From positions 290,572-354,571 of the forward strand of contig NW_025813733.1 of assembly GCF_021917145.1 (NCBI RefSeq): a DNA stretch of 64,000 nucleotides, read 5' to 3'. Source of the stretch: Hypomesus transpacificus. Its lineage: Eukaryota; Chordata; Actinopteri; Osmeriformes; Osmeridae. This document shows positions 48,591 through 60,550 of this stretch, one piece after another. A program made the position numbers and the translations under genes. The stretch's first letter is position 1. Every line of letters starts with the position of its first letter. The notes beneath the pieces are model-generated. The model searched no databases. It had not been told where the DNA came from and worked only from the letters and a program-made list of their open reading frames with translations.

Positions 48591-50277
48591 CCAGAACTTT
48601 TAGTCTGCGAACGAATCACGATAAATGGGCAACTAAACAATTAGGACCTCCCAGACCAAATGTAAACATTCAGCAGATTTCTACCAAGAGGGGGAAATCC
48701 TCCACCCCAGGATTTTCAAAACATCGGTGCCATCCCAGCACTAGCCAGCCAATCAGGAGAGACTTGGGGTTCAGTGCTCAAGGACACTTCCACACATGGC
48801 CAGGAGGAATCTGGGATCGAACCACCGACTTGTCAGTTAGCGGGTGACCTTCTCTACCCCCTGAGCCATGGTCATCTCACCTTGGCAGGACAGAGATTTG
48901 TTCTGCAGATTTTTATTGGGGTTCTTTGTATAGGAACCTGTGTGAGCACGGGAGAACATGCAAACTTTACACAGAAAGGCCAGATGGATAACCCACCTGA
49001 GCACAGGTAGGCCTCAAGAAGGAATTGAACCCAGAGCCTTCTTGCTGTGAGGCGACGGTATAAACGACTGTTAGGGAGTTGTTAACTTTAATGAAACCCA
49101 TCTTGAAGACACATTGATACCAAGGAAAAGGGCTTCACACGAGAATCCTTATCCATGGAACCGTGCCATGGCTTGGGGGGTGTTGTATCAAAGACAAATA
49201 CCACACCCTCTTTTGGTTTATTGCTTCATCACTGTAATAGATTTTTAGAGAAACATTTCCTCAAGAGAGGCCATCCAACACCACACAAGAGTAGTGCCGC
49301 CTTCTACGGGATCATGGCAATAACGTAAAATATGATTGCACAATGTTATGGAAAAAAACGGACCAATCTGAAACGGACGCAAGCACAACTCACATTTCCC
49401 CAGAAATTGTACCCTCTCTAGTTACATATCAAAATGCTGTCTCTGCCAGCCAGAAATGAATAATGTTTCCAGATGTACTTTCACTGATGATACTTCCCAG
49501 ACATGCCAAATGAGAGCAGGACAGCCTATCAGAGAGGACACCGTTTTTACACCAGCCTGATAACCCTTCCACTACATTCTACAGTCACATTTAAATTGTT
49601 TACATTTAGTGGTCTTTTTTTATCCAAAGCGACATATAAACTTTTCAGTAGGGAGCTGCTATGCTTTTAGGAAGTAGAGCCGAAAATCAAGGATTAGAAG
49701 TGCCTTAATTGTTCTAATGGTATTTTGGTGGAAGAGTCAGGGAATGGTCTGTCTTGACCTTATAGTAATTTAGTCTATGTCATGTGATATTTAAGTATTG
49801 TCTATTCACCTGGATTTCCCTATGATTTTGCTGCTTGTGTACATGTGTAGTGGGAAGTGTGAATGGCAGTATACTGACCCTTAGTGTAGAAATGCTGGAA
49901 CAGCACCCAGGGAGATGGGGCAGACAGTGCCTTCGTAATGAGAACAGCATCACCTGCTCATAGTTTGTTGTCAGGACAAGAAGCACTTTCCAGATTTCTG
50001 CTGAGCGTCGGACGATTCACACCTCTGCATCGTCCATTATTTTATGATAATGAACACCTCGTCGGGCATTATCCCTTACATATTAAAGTGTAAGTTAACA
50101 CTAGACCACTCTAGTCATATTTCTTAAGTGAAATACCTTAGAAGATAAATACATATGCCAGGTTGACATTGGTGTTATGAAAGCAACACAGCTACAGCTA
50201 ATACAATTTGTAATAGCTGTGTTAGATTTATAGTAGGTGTGTCAATGATCAAGGATTGACCATAATCAATAGTATCT

Positions 50278-50823
50278 GTGCTGTCAGATGGCCTTAAAGA
50301 CCAGACCGGAAAGAAATCAAAGTGGGAGGCATCACCCTCAAAAGAAGAATCCAAAACTCTTGTGCTCAATGTTGAAGACTGTGAGTATGCCTTCAGAACT
50401 CTCTGCTTGGCAGCTCAAGAAGGCACAACATTTCCTGACACTACCCTCAACCGGTTAGTAGTGGTTTGGCACAAAGATGGACTCCTTCTCTGCGGCGGCA
50501 GAATTCAGATCTTCAGAGAAAACAAATCTTTAGTGCCTATTCTCCATCAAGATGTGTGGATTTCTACATTGCTCGCACGACAAACCCACAATATCAATCA
50601 TGAGGGTACAGCAGGAACACCGTTGAGAATGAGAAGAAAGGCCTGGGTGGTTAAGGGAAGAAGGATTGTCAAAAAAATTTTGGACAATTGCGTAATCTGC
50701 AGGAAAGCTAAATGGTGTCAACAAATAATGAACGACCTATCACCTGAGCGAACCGCACCAGCAGCTCCATTTCAGTTCACTGCCGTGATAATCTATTGTA
50801 AAAGTGTGCTTAAGTGTTTTTAG
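50278..50823 (+). pseudogene. BEL/Pao pol fragment, copy 4
   Basis: Open for 181 codons like copies 2 and 3, but with the KKIL variant that is otherwise found only in copy 1. HHCC ligands kept, core missing. Confidence 0.8.
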
Positions 50824-51187
50824 TTAGTAATTTATATCTGACTGCTGTGTGCTCGTGTTAGTTCATGCAATGGCATGTTTATTGTAGAGTGGGAGTAATG
50901 CTTGTTTGAAGTATGTTGTTTGGTGAAACGGTGTAAGGGTGAGAATAACCTGGTGCTTGTTTGTGTATTTGATGGAGGGCAGTTTATGAGTGCTGTATCT
51001 TTTGTGTTTGTTTCTTGTAAAGGTTTTCAACCAGAAAAGACGTAGAAGAATTTTAACTAACTAAAATAAACCAAAGAAGAATGAAGAAACCGTCTGAGTC
51101 GTTTCCATTTTTACCCCTGTTGATGGCCAAGGCCTTTTCCAAGTTTGGGCAGAAGCTAAGAATCCCTTGATAACCTGACAGTATCAG

Positions 51188-51597
51188 GGGCCCTGAGGCA
51201 GTGGGGGGCCACAACATTGTAAGGGGGCCCTGAGGCAGTGGGGGGCCACAACATTGTAAGGGGGCCCTGAGGCAGTAGGGGGCCTCAACATTGTAAGGGG
51301 GCCCTGAGGCAGTGGGGGGCCACAACATTGTAAGGGGGCCCTGAGGCAGTGGGGGGCCTCAACATTGTAAGGGGGCCCTGAGGCAGTGGGGGGCCACAAC
51401 ATTGTAAGGGGGCCCTGAGGCAGTGGGGGGCCACAACATTGTAAGGGGGCCCTGAGGCAGTGGGGGGCCACAACATTGTAAGGGGGCCCTGAGGCAGTGG
51501 GGGGCCTCAACATTGTAAGGGGGCCCTGAGGCAGTGGGGGGCCACAACATTGTAAGGGGGCCCTGAGGCAGTGGGGGGCCTCAACATTGTAAGGGGC
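51188..51597. repeat. 37-bp minisatellite, copy 4
   Basis: Same number and order of variant units as in the other three copies. Confidence 0.97.
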
Positions 51598-51891
51598 CCC
51601 CTAAAAGGCTTAGGACAGCTCTGATGAAACTGTATAGTGAAATGACATACTGGTTTTTATTGTTTCAACAATGCAACACTGGCATCCTGTGGCTTGTCAT
51701 GAAATAATCTTTCAAGAAAGAAGTTCAAAGAATTTGTTTTTTTATTAACTCTTGAATTTACAGCGCATGCCTTTTCTTTACCAATCAAAACATGAAAATA
51801 AAAGCCAGAAAGACATTTCAATAAATTTCATAGGAACAATAAATGATCCTCTCTTAGGTCTGCCATCATATTTTTCTTTACTGCATCAACA

Positions 51892-53001
51892 TTAATGATC
51901 GTCTTTCAGAGTAGCATCAACTTGCATACGGGACTCCACAACCATTTCACCCATCTTGAAGGACTTCAGCTGGAAGGCACCGTTGATCCTGATGTAGTCG
52001 ATGTCCATGCTCTTTCGGTTGGGGAACGGTATTGTGTGACCACTAGGGAGTTTTATCTTGAAAAGAGTCTTGCTTTCCAAAGCTATAACAATCTGTGGAA
52101 GGTTTTATGGTATTATTACCCCCAAAACGTCACTGGAGTTTTTAAAATGCCATTAAACAACTTTTTGAATGGCTTCCTGTTTCAAACAAAAGCTTGTGTG
52201 ACGAGTATGAAACAGACGTGGTCTTGCAAGTTCCGTCAGTTTTCCGGATCGTGTTCATCCTTCACCGAGGATCGAACACACCATCTCTGACTTCCCAAGC
52301 GCCACCACTACCAGCTACGCCAAAGAAAAGCTAGCTCTTCATTGACGTGGGTGGCCTGTTAGATACCTGAGGAGCGAGTTTCACGGTTCTAACTCCATTA
52401 CACTTGTATGCATTTTCATTTTCCTCCATCATACTGCAAGCTCTTACCGTGACATAGCTGCCCCTTTGCAGGGTGTTTGCCTCCCTTATCTCGTGTTCCC
52501 ATACACTGTTCGTCATCGAGTTGACCACAATTATGGTACCATCTTGAGGATCATCCCAACGGGGGTTAAAGTGCACTGCAAAATTCTTAGGATCACAACC
52601 CAGGAATATTCCAAACCTGAAAGAACAGAAGTTGGGGTTTGAAATCACTAACAGATGTACAACTCAGTCAAGTGTGACTCTCTCAATAGGATGGGGTTTA
52701 CACAAACTAACATGCAGATAGGCTGTTTTACAATACAATGTGAGATTAAGTAAGTAAAAGTTAATTTTGTTTACTCGCACAGTTTGTTTATCTTAAATGT
52801 TATCATATATTACCGTTTGCCATCATCAGGAATCTTCCCATACACTGTCAGTTGTTGTCCAACAGCCAGATCCAGATTATTTATATCCAGCTCCTGGAAA
52901 CAGCAATGTGGTACATGAGAAAGGCCAATGTCATTTCTAGACATATTGTGTCACTACTGTATTCTAAACACCATGTGTACAAATAAAAAAAACCTTACCA
53001 T
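51892..53001 (-). CDS. Galectin, array copy 4 (own promoter and exon 1 missing)
   Basis: Coding exons 52999-53027 (final ATG), 52814-52893, 52448-52616 and 51892-52092. The coding part is complete and splice sites are intact, but the unit ends 0.2 kb upstream of exon 2, so the TATA box and exon 1 of the other copies are absent. Two replacements distinguish it: T56I, four residues before the sugar-contacting N60, and K121N in the last exon. All seven contact residues remain. Transcription would need another promoter; the nearest candidate is the exon 1/TATA block at 57157-57237, giving a ~4.1-kb first intron. It may equally be silent. Confidence 0.8.
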
Positions 53002-53245
53002 TATTTCACTGATGATGAGGCTTGGACCTGTGGTGTGTTTGCCATTGTAAGAGAAACGTATTAGAAAAAAATTGATATAACTTTGTATAACAACTGTTTT
53101 TATGTTGATAAATTAGCTCTTTTTACTGTGACATTAATTTGAATAAACTCCTCAAAATTGCCCCGACACAATATTTATGAAAACGTAATACAACAATTGA
53201 ATTAATTAAAATGTCATAGAATCATGTTGTATACCATGTCACCTC

Positions 53246-53880
53246 ATAAACGTGAATTCGGGAACTTCATCTTATGCCTGGACGATTGTTCCTTTCTGAC
53301 CTAGTGAAGTCATTACAATAGATTTCAAATGGCTAAATGATACTGTTGTTGTTTTAAAAGTGTGCTCTATAAATGAAAATGAAAAAAACGAAATTGAATC
53401 AACTACACCACAGTAGGAACTGCGCTGTTAGCTAGGCCTACTAGGCTATAAGTGCTAAACAAAAGCAGACATTCCTCGAATCTGAATCTGTTGTGGAACC
53501 AAAATGCCAATATGCATCTTTTTCTATGGCTCTGCGGCCCAGCAACTAAACTTTCATGACATTTTGTTCAGGAAGCCTCGACCCCAATAGTAAACCTTAA
53601 AACGATAACTGTAATATGATGCACTTGTTTTCCGTCGCTGGCGCTGTTTCAGACGCTGGTAGTGATATGCGACTGACTGGTGAACTGTGGAAATATCCTC
53701 GATTGAAAAAATGCACAGCCAGATGTCAAAAGAAACGCTTCTTTTAACAAGATAAATTAAACATCAATCAGCATCCAATTGCCAGGGATAGCGAATGACA
53801 TTTGGGGTGGCACCTGGGGTGGCCAGTCCGATATCCAGTGCCACCTCGGCCACCCCTTTGGCTCTGCGACTGCCAGGTTG
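53246..53880. other. Non-coding stretch after the array
   Basis: No gene recognised. It is single-copy within this window. A ggggtggcac...ggccacccc inverted motif at about 53803-53858 may be a transposon end. Confidence 0.4.
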
Positions 53881-53899
53881 TTATGTGTGGAAACTGCAA

Positions 53900-54085
53900 G
53901 TGCAGCTCGGATCTAAGACAGATTCGAGAGACCGCAGATAGAGTGCGGCAAGTCTGGTTTGTTATATGTTTTAGATCTATTACTTTTATCGCTTGTATTA
54001 TTGTTTTTGTTGATTTTATGTAAAAGCACCTTGAGCTGCAATTCCTGTATGAAATGTGCTAGACAAATAAAGTCTTACTTACTTA
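53900..54085 (+). mobile_element. LINE/SINE 3' end with ACTT tail
   Basis: The end reads gtgctagacaaataaagtc followed by acttacttact, the usual form of fish retroposon 3' ends with a short tandem tail. No coding part remains. Confidence 0.55.
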
Positions 54086-54091
54086 CTAACG

Positions 54092-54696
<605 letters not shown>

Positions 54697-54699
54697 AGC

Positions 54700-55808
54700 T
54701 CTGTCCATGGGTGAATGAGAGGCAACTGGAAAGTGCTTTGGGTGTGCCGTGAGGTGCCGTTAAATGCCGTCCATTTACCAAGGTCCCTGGCTGGACACAG
54801 AGGACCACTAGGACTTGGCCCGCTGACGCTGCTAATATGGAGTATTACGTAACGACACCCGGAAGAGTGTGTTTGTGTTTCACGATTGTGTGTGGACCAA
54901 TAAAGATTTCTTCTCTTTATAATCGTTTAAAAGTAGAGTTTTTGGTTGTCCCCTTCCCTATATACTGTTTCTTGTCAAGTAGCCTACAATAGCAGAACAT
55001 GTATGTATGAATGTATGAATCAATCAATCACATTTCTACATACATAGGAATTGCTTAACTTCTTTGGAAATGTATGACTCATGTAAAAGGTGTCTGTATA
55101 CATAACAAGTTAGAAACTCTTTAACTACTGGATGGCCTCGATGGCATGTTTCTCTCAAAAATATTTCCAGTGATGAAGCAATAAACCAAAAGAGGGTGTG
55201 GTATTTGTCTTTGATACCAAACCCCCGAAGCCATGTCACGGTTTCCATGGATAAGGATTCTCGTGTGAAGCCCTTTTCCTTGGTATCAATGTGTCTTCAA
55301 GATGGGTTTCATTAAAGTTAACAACTCCCTAACAGTCGTTTATACCGTCGCCTCACAGCAAGAAGGCTCTGGGTTCAATTCCTTCTTGAGGCCTACCTGT
55401 GCTCAGGTGGGTTATCCATCTGGCCTTTCTGTGTAAAGTTTGCATGTTCTCCCGTGCTCACACAGGTTCCTATACAAAGAACCCCAATAAAAATCTGCAG
55501 AACAAATCTCTGTCCTGCCAAGGTGAGATGACCATGGCTCAGGGGGTAGAGAAGGTCACCCGCTAACTGACAGGTCGGTGGTTCGATCCCAGATTCCTCC
55601 TGGCCATGTGTGGAAGTGTCCTTGAGCACTGAACCCCAAGTCTCTCCTGATTGGCTGGCTAGTGCTGGGATGGCACCGATGTTTTGAAAATCCTGGGGTG
55701 GAGGATTTCCCCCTCTTGGTAGAAATCTGCTGAATGTTTACATTTGGTCTGGGAGGTCCTAATTGTTTAGTTGCCCATTTATCGTGATTCGTTCGCAGAC
55801 TAAAAGGA
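54700..55808 (+). repeat. Inverted, rearranged partial copy of the array unit
   Basis: Three pieces match the array unit in inverse orientation: 54700-54785 (SINE 3' end of 24495-24570), about 54950-55005 (matching 22712-22765), and 55150-55808 (matching 26000-26650, about coordinate sum 81804). The last piece holds a SINE with a clean A-box-like tggctcagggggtagagaag and B box ggttcgatccc at about 55576. It ends a few bases before the point where the 1.03-kb transposon sits in the array. Confidence 0.85.
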
Positions 55809-56647
55809 ACTTCTTTCAAAGAGACAATTGAGCTGCACGGAAAGCTAGCCATCTTGACCGTTAGTGTGTGAACTGATTGAAGCTGCTACCTGCTCTTTTC
55901 TTAGTTAGGTATGACAAAAGCGCTTAAGTTCAAGCCCTCCCAGAACCCATAGAGATTGTATTGAAAGCTCTGATATTTGAAAAAAAATAGAGAGACTTCT
56001 GGGGAGATTTTCAACCTGACTGAAATTGCCCCAAAAGGGGCGGGACCATTTGAAGCACGACTTTATTCTGATTGGACATTTAGTGGCAGATCAAACGTCT
56101 AGATTAAAACACTGATAATGACTTTTGCCGTGATAGACGATACAACAGTTCCGAAACGCAAGTTTGATATCAGCTTTGGCAGGGACATCAATAGTTAATG
56201 CGAGTGCAAACTTGTTTCACATTCATTTGAGCGCAAATACTGTTTTTTTTTGCTTCATGTAATATTGTTTTTATGTTTTTGTCAAAATATGATGATCGGT
56301 AGGCCTATCATGCAGAAACTTTCTTTAGTTTTGTAATGTTTTCTTAGCGTATCTCAATTCTGACTTGTGTGCCGAGTCCAACACCTGGACTTCTGAAGTG
56401 GCTATTTGGCAAGCTCAGAAGAGCGCGCTGACATGGAACTCTGCTTGCATCGGTTTGTGTTTTCGGTTAAACTGCTTTGATTTTACAACCGTTGAATGGG
56501 ATACTGTGTTTATTTTTTACGGGATTATCAATCTAAATTTAATGCACTGACTAATAAAGTACAATGTTAAACTTTTGATTTTACTGGAGCAAAGCAGATT
56601 TATACTGGGACACGTGCCCCAGTAAAAAGGGTCTAACGACGCCCCTG
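55809..56647. other. Non-coding stretch ending in an hAT-like terminus
   Basis: No gene recognised. The right end (56605-56647), read on the complement, starts caggggcgtcgttagaccc, like hAT transposon termini. I found no convincing partner end to the left. Confidence 0.4.
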
Positions 56648-57237
56648 CTCTTATCATATCTTACCTTTTACAATCAGCAGGAATCTCCCCATGCACTCTC
56701 AGTTCTTATCCAACAACCAGCTTCAAATTCTTTAGTTCAGCAATGTGCAATGTGGTACATGAGGAAGGGTATTTACATTTATCAACATATTGTGTACACC
56801 ACTGGATTCTAAATACCATGTGTACAAATACAAAAAAACCTTACCATGGGTTCATTGATGTGTGTTTGCAATTCTAAGAGAAAAGTATTATTTAAAAAAA
56901 ATGTTTTTATGGTGATGAATTAGCACTTTTTACTGTGACATCAATTTAATTCAGCTCCTCAAAAAAAGTCCCAACAAAATATTGATCAAAAAGTCATATA
57001 ACACACTAAATAATGAAAAAATTATTATGGAATGATGTTGTATACCATGTCACCTCTAAAGACAGAATCAGCTGATGTCTATCTGTGTGTGTGGTGGTGT
57101 TGGCAAAGAGTTGAAATAAAACATGTCCAGATGTCAACCCTAGTCATAGAACTCACCTGTGGATGAAGTCTTCTTCTGAGATGGAGGTGATGCTGGGTGT
57201 TGATGTGAGGAGTAGAGAGAGATCTCAGTTATATATA
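56648..57237 (-). pseudogene. Galectin relic: exons 1-3 only
   Basis: Minus-strand remains of an older galectin copy. The TATA box (57230-57237) and exon 1 (donor at 57157) are almost unchanged. Exon 2 (about 56845) keeps its ATG and donor but has lost about half its length and its acceptor. Exon 3 (56665-56738) aligns codon for codon with the active genes but has TAA at 56706-56708 in place of a glutamine codon and lacks a proper acceptor. Exons 4 and 5 are not present to the left. It is much more diverged than the array copies, so it predates their amplification. Confidence 0.85.
57157..57237 (-). promoter_or_regulatory. TATA box and exon 1 of the galectin relic
   Basis: TATATATA at 57230-57237 and a consensus donor at 57157 are preserved although the following exons are broken. 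It could drive array copy 4 by long-range splicing (inference). Confidence 0.6.
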
Positions 57238-57507
57238 CATCAGGCTGGAGGACGTCTTAACCTGAGTGCTGACCTTAATGTGAACTTCCCAAGCTTGTTT
57301 TCACAGGGGTGTAATAGAAAATTACTTTCTTTAAGATGTCTATAATATTATTTTGGCCTAGAACAGTTATCGCTTACGTTTTTAACTACAAAGCTCTTTG
57401 GCCTAAGACAGTCATTGGTAAAGTTTCTGCTTCAAATCATCAAACCAACTTGACTGTCTGACCCGGGTGGTTCTCTCTAGACTTGAACATCTGTATTACG
57501 TTGTGCA

Positions 57508-58046
57508 ACCTGTTATAATAATAATAATAATAAGTAAGTCAGTAAGTTTATTTTTTTAGCACCTCTCAAAGATAAAAATCACAAAATGCTTCACAACAAA
57601 ATGCAATACAGCACCACAAATTAAGATAAGAAAATGTTAAATAGAAAACACAACAAACAACCATAAAAACCCCTAGACTAACTAAGTGTCTGCTTGAACA
57701 GCAGAGTCTATTATTTGCTTTTTGAAAGATAATAGTTAGCAATTAATGAAAATGGTCTTTATCAGTCAGATGAGTTTGACTGCTTTGAATCTGCATTGTT
57801 TTCTTTCGTATGTAGCCTACTATTGGAAGTACAATTTATTTAAATAAAGTATGAAAGATTTATATTTGTATGGTGCCACTCTGTTGTGTTGTGATTGGTA
57901 GGTCTATTTCTTTTTTGTGTTCAACTTTAAACATAAGAATGTAAGACAGTGTTAGTCATTTAAGTAGATATGGGTAGTGGAAACAAATAGTATGTGTGTG
58001 TGTGTGTAGGTGTGTGTAGGTGTGTGTATGTGTGTGTGTGTCTATG

Positions 58047-58121
<75 letters not shown>
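57508..58121 (-). repeat. Right arm of the ~0.6-kb inverted repeat
   Basis: Inverse complement of 54096-54696, including a LINE-like 3' end read on the minus strand, an ATT-rich inner end (57508-57530) and an outer (TG)n at 58052-58121. Confidence 0.9.
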
Positions 58122-58123
<2 letters not shown>

Positions 58124-58429
58124 ACACTAAATTCCCTGCAGAAGTAAGTCAGTGCCCCAGTTGGGCCATCCCAGTCAAATACGTCTGGACACGCACGAGG
58201 TTTGATCCAGAACTTAATTGGATAGTGTTCTCCCCGTGCGGGTGTTGGCGAAAGAGACAGGGAGGGTGTTGAATGGATCTTTTAATAACTAACTAGCTAA
58301 GTTGACAGTGTTAGTTTGTTCTGTCATGTGTTCTTAGTTGCATGCTTTCTTGTGGTGGTTCTATCACTATGTGCGTCAAAAATTCAAACCTAAACAATAT
58401 TAAATTGAATTCCCTTGGAAAACAGGAAA

Positions 58430-58924
58430 ATGAGTGATCAGAGCCGATATTTCCCTTCAATTCATGACAACTCCAACGCGTCAGCGGATATTTGGTCCAC
58501 TCTGATACACAACCATGAAACACTTCATTTAAAGTTGCAACAACAACAACATACTTTCGTCCATCCGATGCCCGCAACGGTGCGTCCTGATTCGTGGTCC
58601 GGTATTCTAGCAGCGCAAGAATACCAGCCACTGGAGGTGTTTAGCCCCGGTGCCGGGGGTCCCTCCGCGCGCTGGAGTGAAGAGGACGATATTTGCGAGT
58701 TGGACATCCGACTCAAAGAGATAGAGCTTGTAACGCTGATGGGAGACAGCTTTGATACCGTAAGATGTAGGTCTTATGAATGTCTTGTATTTGTTTTCTG
58801 TTGAAAGAGCACTAAAATGTACGTGTTTTAATAAGAACTTGTTTCTCTCTTCATGTCCTTCATAGATGCCTTCCTGAGCAACGTTCAGTATGATAAAGTC
58901 AAACAGCTAAAAAGAAGAAAATGA
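58430..58924 (+). CDS. Small two-exon gene, function unknown
   Basis: The first exon begins at ATG 58430 (MSDQSRYFPS; context aaaATGA) and stays open to a donor at about 58767 (AGAT|GTAGGT). Joining to the acceptor at 58865/58866 (ccttcatag|AT, after a pyrimidine tract) gives a 131-residue protein ending AFLSNVQYDKVKQLKRRK and TGA at 58922. A stronger-looking donor at 58760 (ACC|GTAAGA) would give a product ending only four codons later, so the splice choice is uncertain. The protein is hydrophilic, glutamine-rich around LQQQQHT, with an acidic EEDDICELDIRLKEIEL helix and a basic C-terminus. No signal peptide or membrane segment is seen. AATAAA signals lie near 58991 and 59094. I do not recognise the family. 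Confidence 0.55.
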
Positions 58925-60550
58925 GCTTGACAACAAACTATGAAAAGACTATGCCCACAGACATCCATCAGTAATTGTTTATTTTCACAGAATAAAATTG
59001 TTGGTCCACAACCCGCAAACAATTCATCGGTCAGCATCTTTAGCATTTTACTTTCAAATCACGCCATCTCGTTCTCCATTCTAGTCCTCAGATCAATAAA
59101 CCACCGTTATAATGTGAAAGATGTTTAATTTACAAAGCTCATCAGCATCTATACAGGTTCGAGACAGAAACGTTTTGAGGTATAGCACATGGTAAGATAT
59201 AACCTCAACCCTGGGCCTTATCTGATCCAGCAGCACAAGACACGCTGGACGGAAGAGACACAGTCGGGAATTACGACATTACTCACGTATTTACACGTGC
59301 GCGTGCGCACGCACACACACCAGGTGGTGTTTTTTTGCCTGTCCCCGTTGCATCTCGAACAAACACAACAAACACAACTTTGTATATGTACAGTTTTTAT
59401 ATGATAAAAAAAAAGCTATTCGTAAAAAATCAAAACAGTCATTTGCATTAATAACAGGGCTGAAGAGAAGGGCGAGACGGATGACTTCTCTGAGTGGCCT
59501 TCTTGTTGCTGCTCATGCGCTCCTGGCTGTCATGGAAACCCCAGCTATCCGTCCTGCTGGACTTGTCCCAGGAAGCCATTGCAAGGACATCGCGTGCATT
59601 GCAAGGACATCGCGTGTCTACATTCCGTTCGAAACAAACTAATCTACGGACAGACCTTTCCTTTCAATATTCACCAACGGGTTTCTTTGCTAACTCACTT
59701 CGTGTATTTCGACTGAATAAAGTGCACTTATGCAGTATTTCACTACTCAACGTTAAAAGTTAAGATTTAGCCGTTAACGACGATTTCAAACGCTAATCAT
59801 TCGTATCGTTTTAGAACGTGTAACGTTGGAAGAGTCATCACGAAGATAAGTGTTCAAGACCAAACCTCTTCAAACATACAGCCTAACAATGATTTTCAAG
59901 CCTCTGTTTAGAAACACAAATCCTTTCTTTTCACTGCATGGGCTTGGTCTGAAGGACAAGTGACATCCATATTCTGGACATGCTTGTATGTACACTGGAG
60001 ATGGCATAGCTCAGTAGTCGAGCCTGTGACTTCAGACCAAGAGGTGACAGCATCTCATCTCCTCCCTGTTTCTCACTTTGATAAAAGTCTCTGCTGAGGG
60101 AAAACTATTATTACACCGCGATCCATGTTCTCTCCCATATCAATTGTACTCAACAGCTTGACAAAATCCGCCATCTTTCACGCTAGCAGGTCTTAAGATG
60201 TCTTAATGACTTATCTACAGTACAAAGTAACAATGGCATACAAAACTACAGAGAACTGATCTGAAATGATTGACAAGTTGAGAAGGAAAAGTTACTCTTC
60301 AGTAATTCTAGAATCCCAGAATATGCATCAGGTTGCTCAGAGTGGTCTTGCCCCAGGATGACAGAGGACATTTTAAAAAAAAATGAGAAAGAAGACAGAA
60401 GAATTAAAAGAACCTTCGATCAGTCTTACTATACAAGTGCCCAGGGAGCACAGTTCAGATTCCCGGGCTCTGGTGTCAGAGCTTGTTGGAGAGGACTACC
60501 ATGCAGTACAGCCTCCCAAACACCAGGGGGGGGCGCGCAAGAGGCAAGAA
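58925..60550. other. Intergenic stretch
   Basis: Probable 3' UTR of the small gene to about 59110, then unique sequence. An alternating purine-pyrimidine gcgcgtgcgcacgcac run lies near 59299. No other gene recognised. Confidence 0.5.
59998..60112 (+). mobile_element. Degenerate tRNA-headed SINE
   Basis: The sequence gatggcatagctcagtagtc looks like a tRNA 5' part with A box. The B-box region is eroded, and the tail tttgataaaagtctctgctg resembles the tail of the SINE at 7868. Confidence 0.55.

Larger units (their letters stand above)
40159..49464. repeat. Tandem segmental duplication, copy 3
   Basis: Nearly identical to copy 1 after its first ~1 kb, and to copy 2 without the LINE. It is 12 bp shorter than copy 1 over the shared part because of a (TG)n loss of 4 bp near 43975 and a (CA)n loss of 8 bp near 45450. 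Confidence 0.95.
49465..53245. repeat. Tandem segmental duplication, copy 4 (partial)
   Basis: Matches copies 2 and 3 until about 53220. The last ~25 bp (ttgtataccatgtcacctc) match the relic at about 57033 better than the other copies, after which homology stops. The unit is therefore cut inside galectin intron 1. Confidence 0.93.

Noticed and set aside
17352..53245. The whole array as a mere assembly duplication
   Set aside because: Not excluded, but copy-specific substitutions, microsatellite lengths, a LINE in one copy only and a diverged left arm argue for real copies. Long reads would decide.
55535..55600. tRNA gene suggested by clean A and B boxes
   Set aside because: The rest of the tRNA fold is missing and the sequence continues into a SINE body. 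The same holds for 7868-8078 and 24495-24720.
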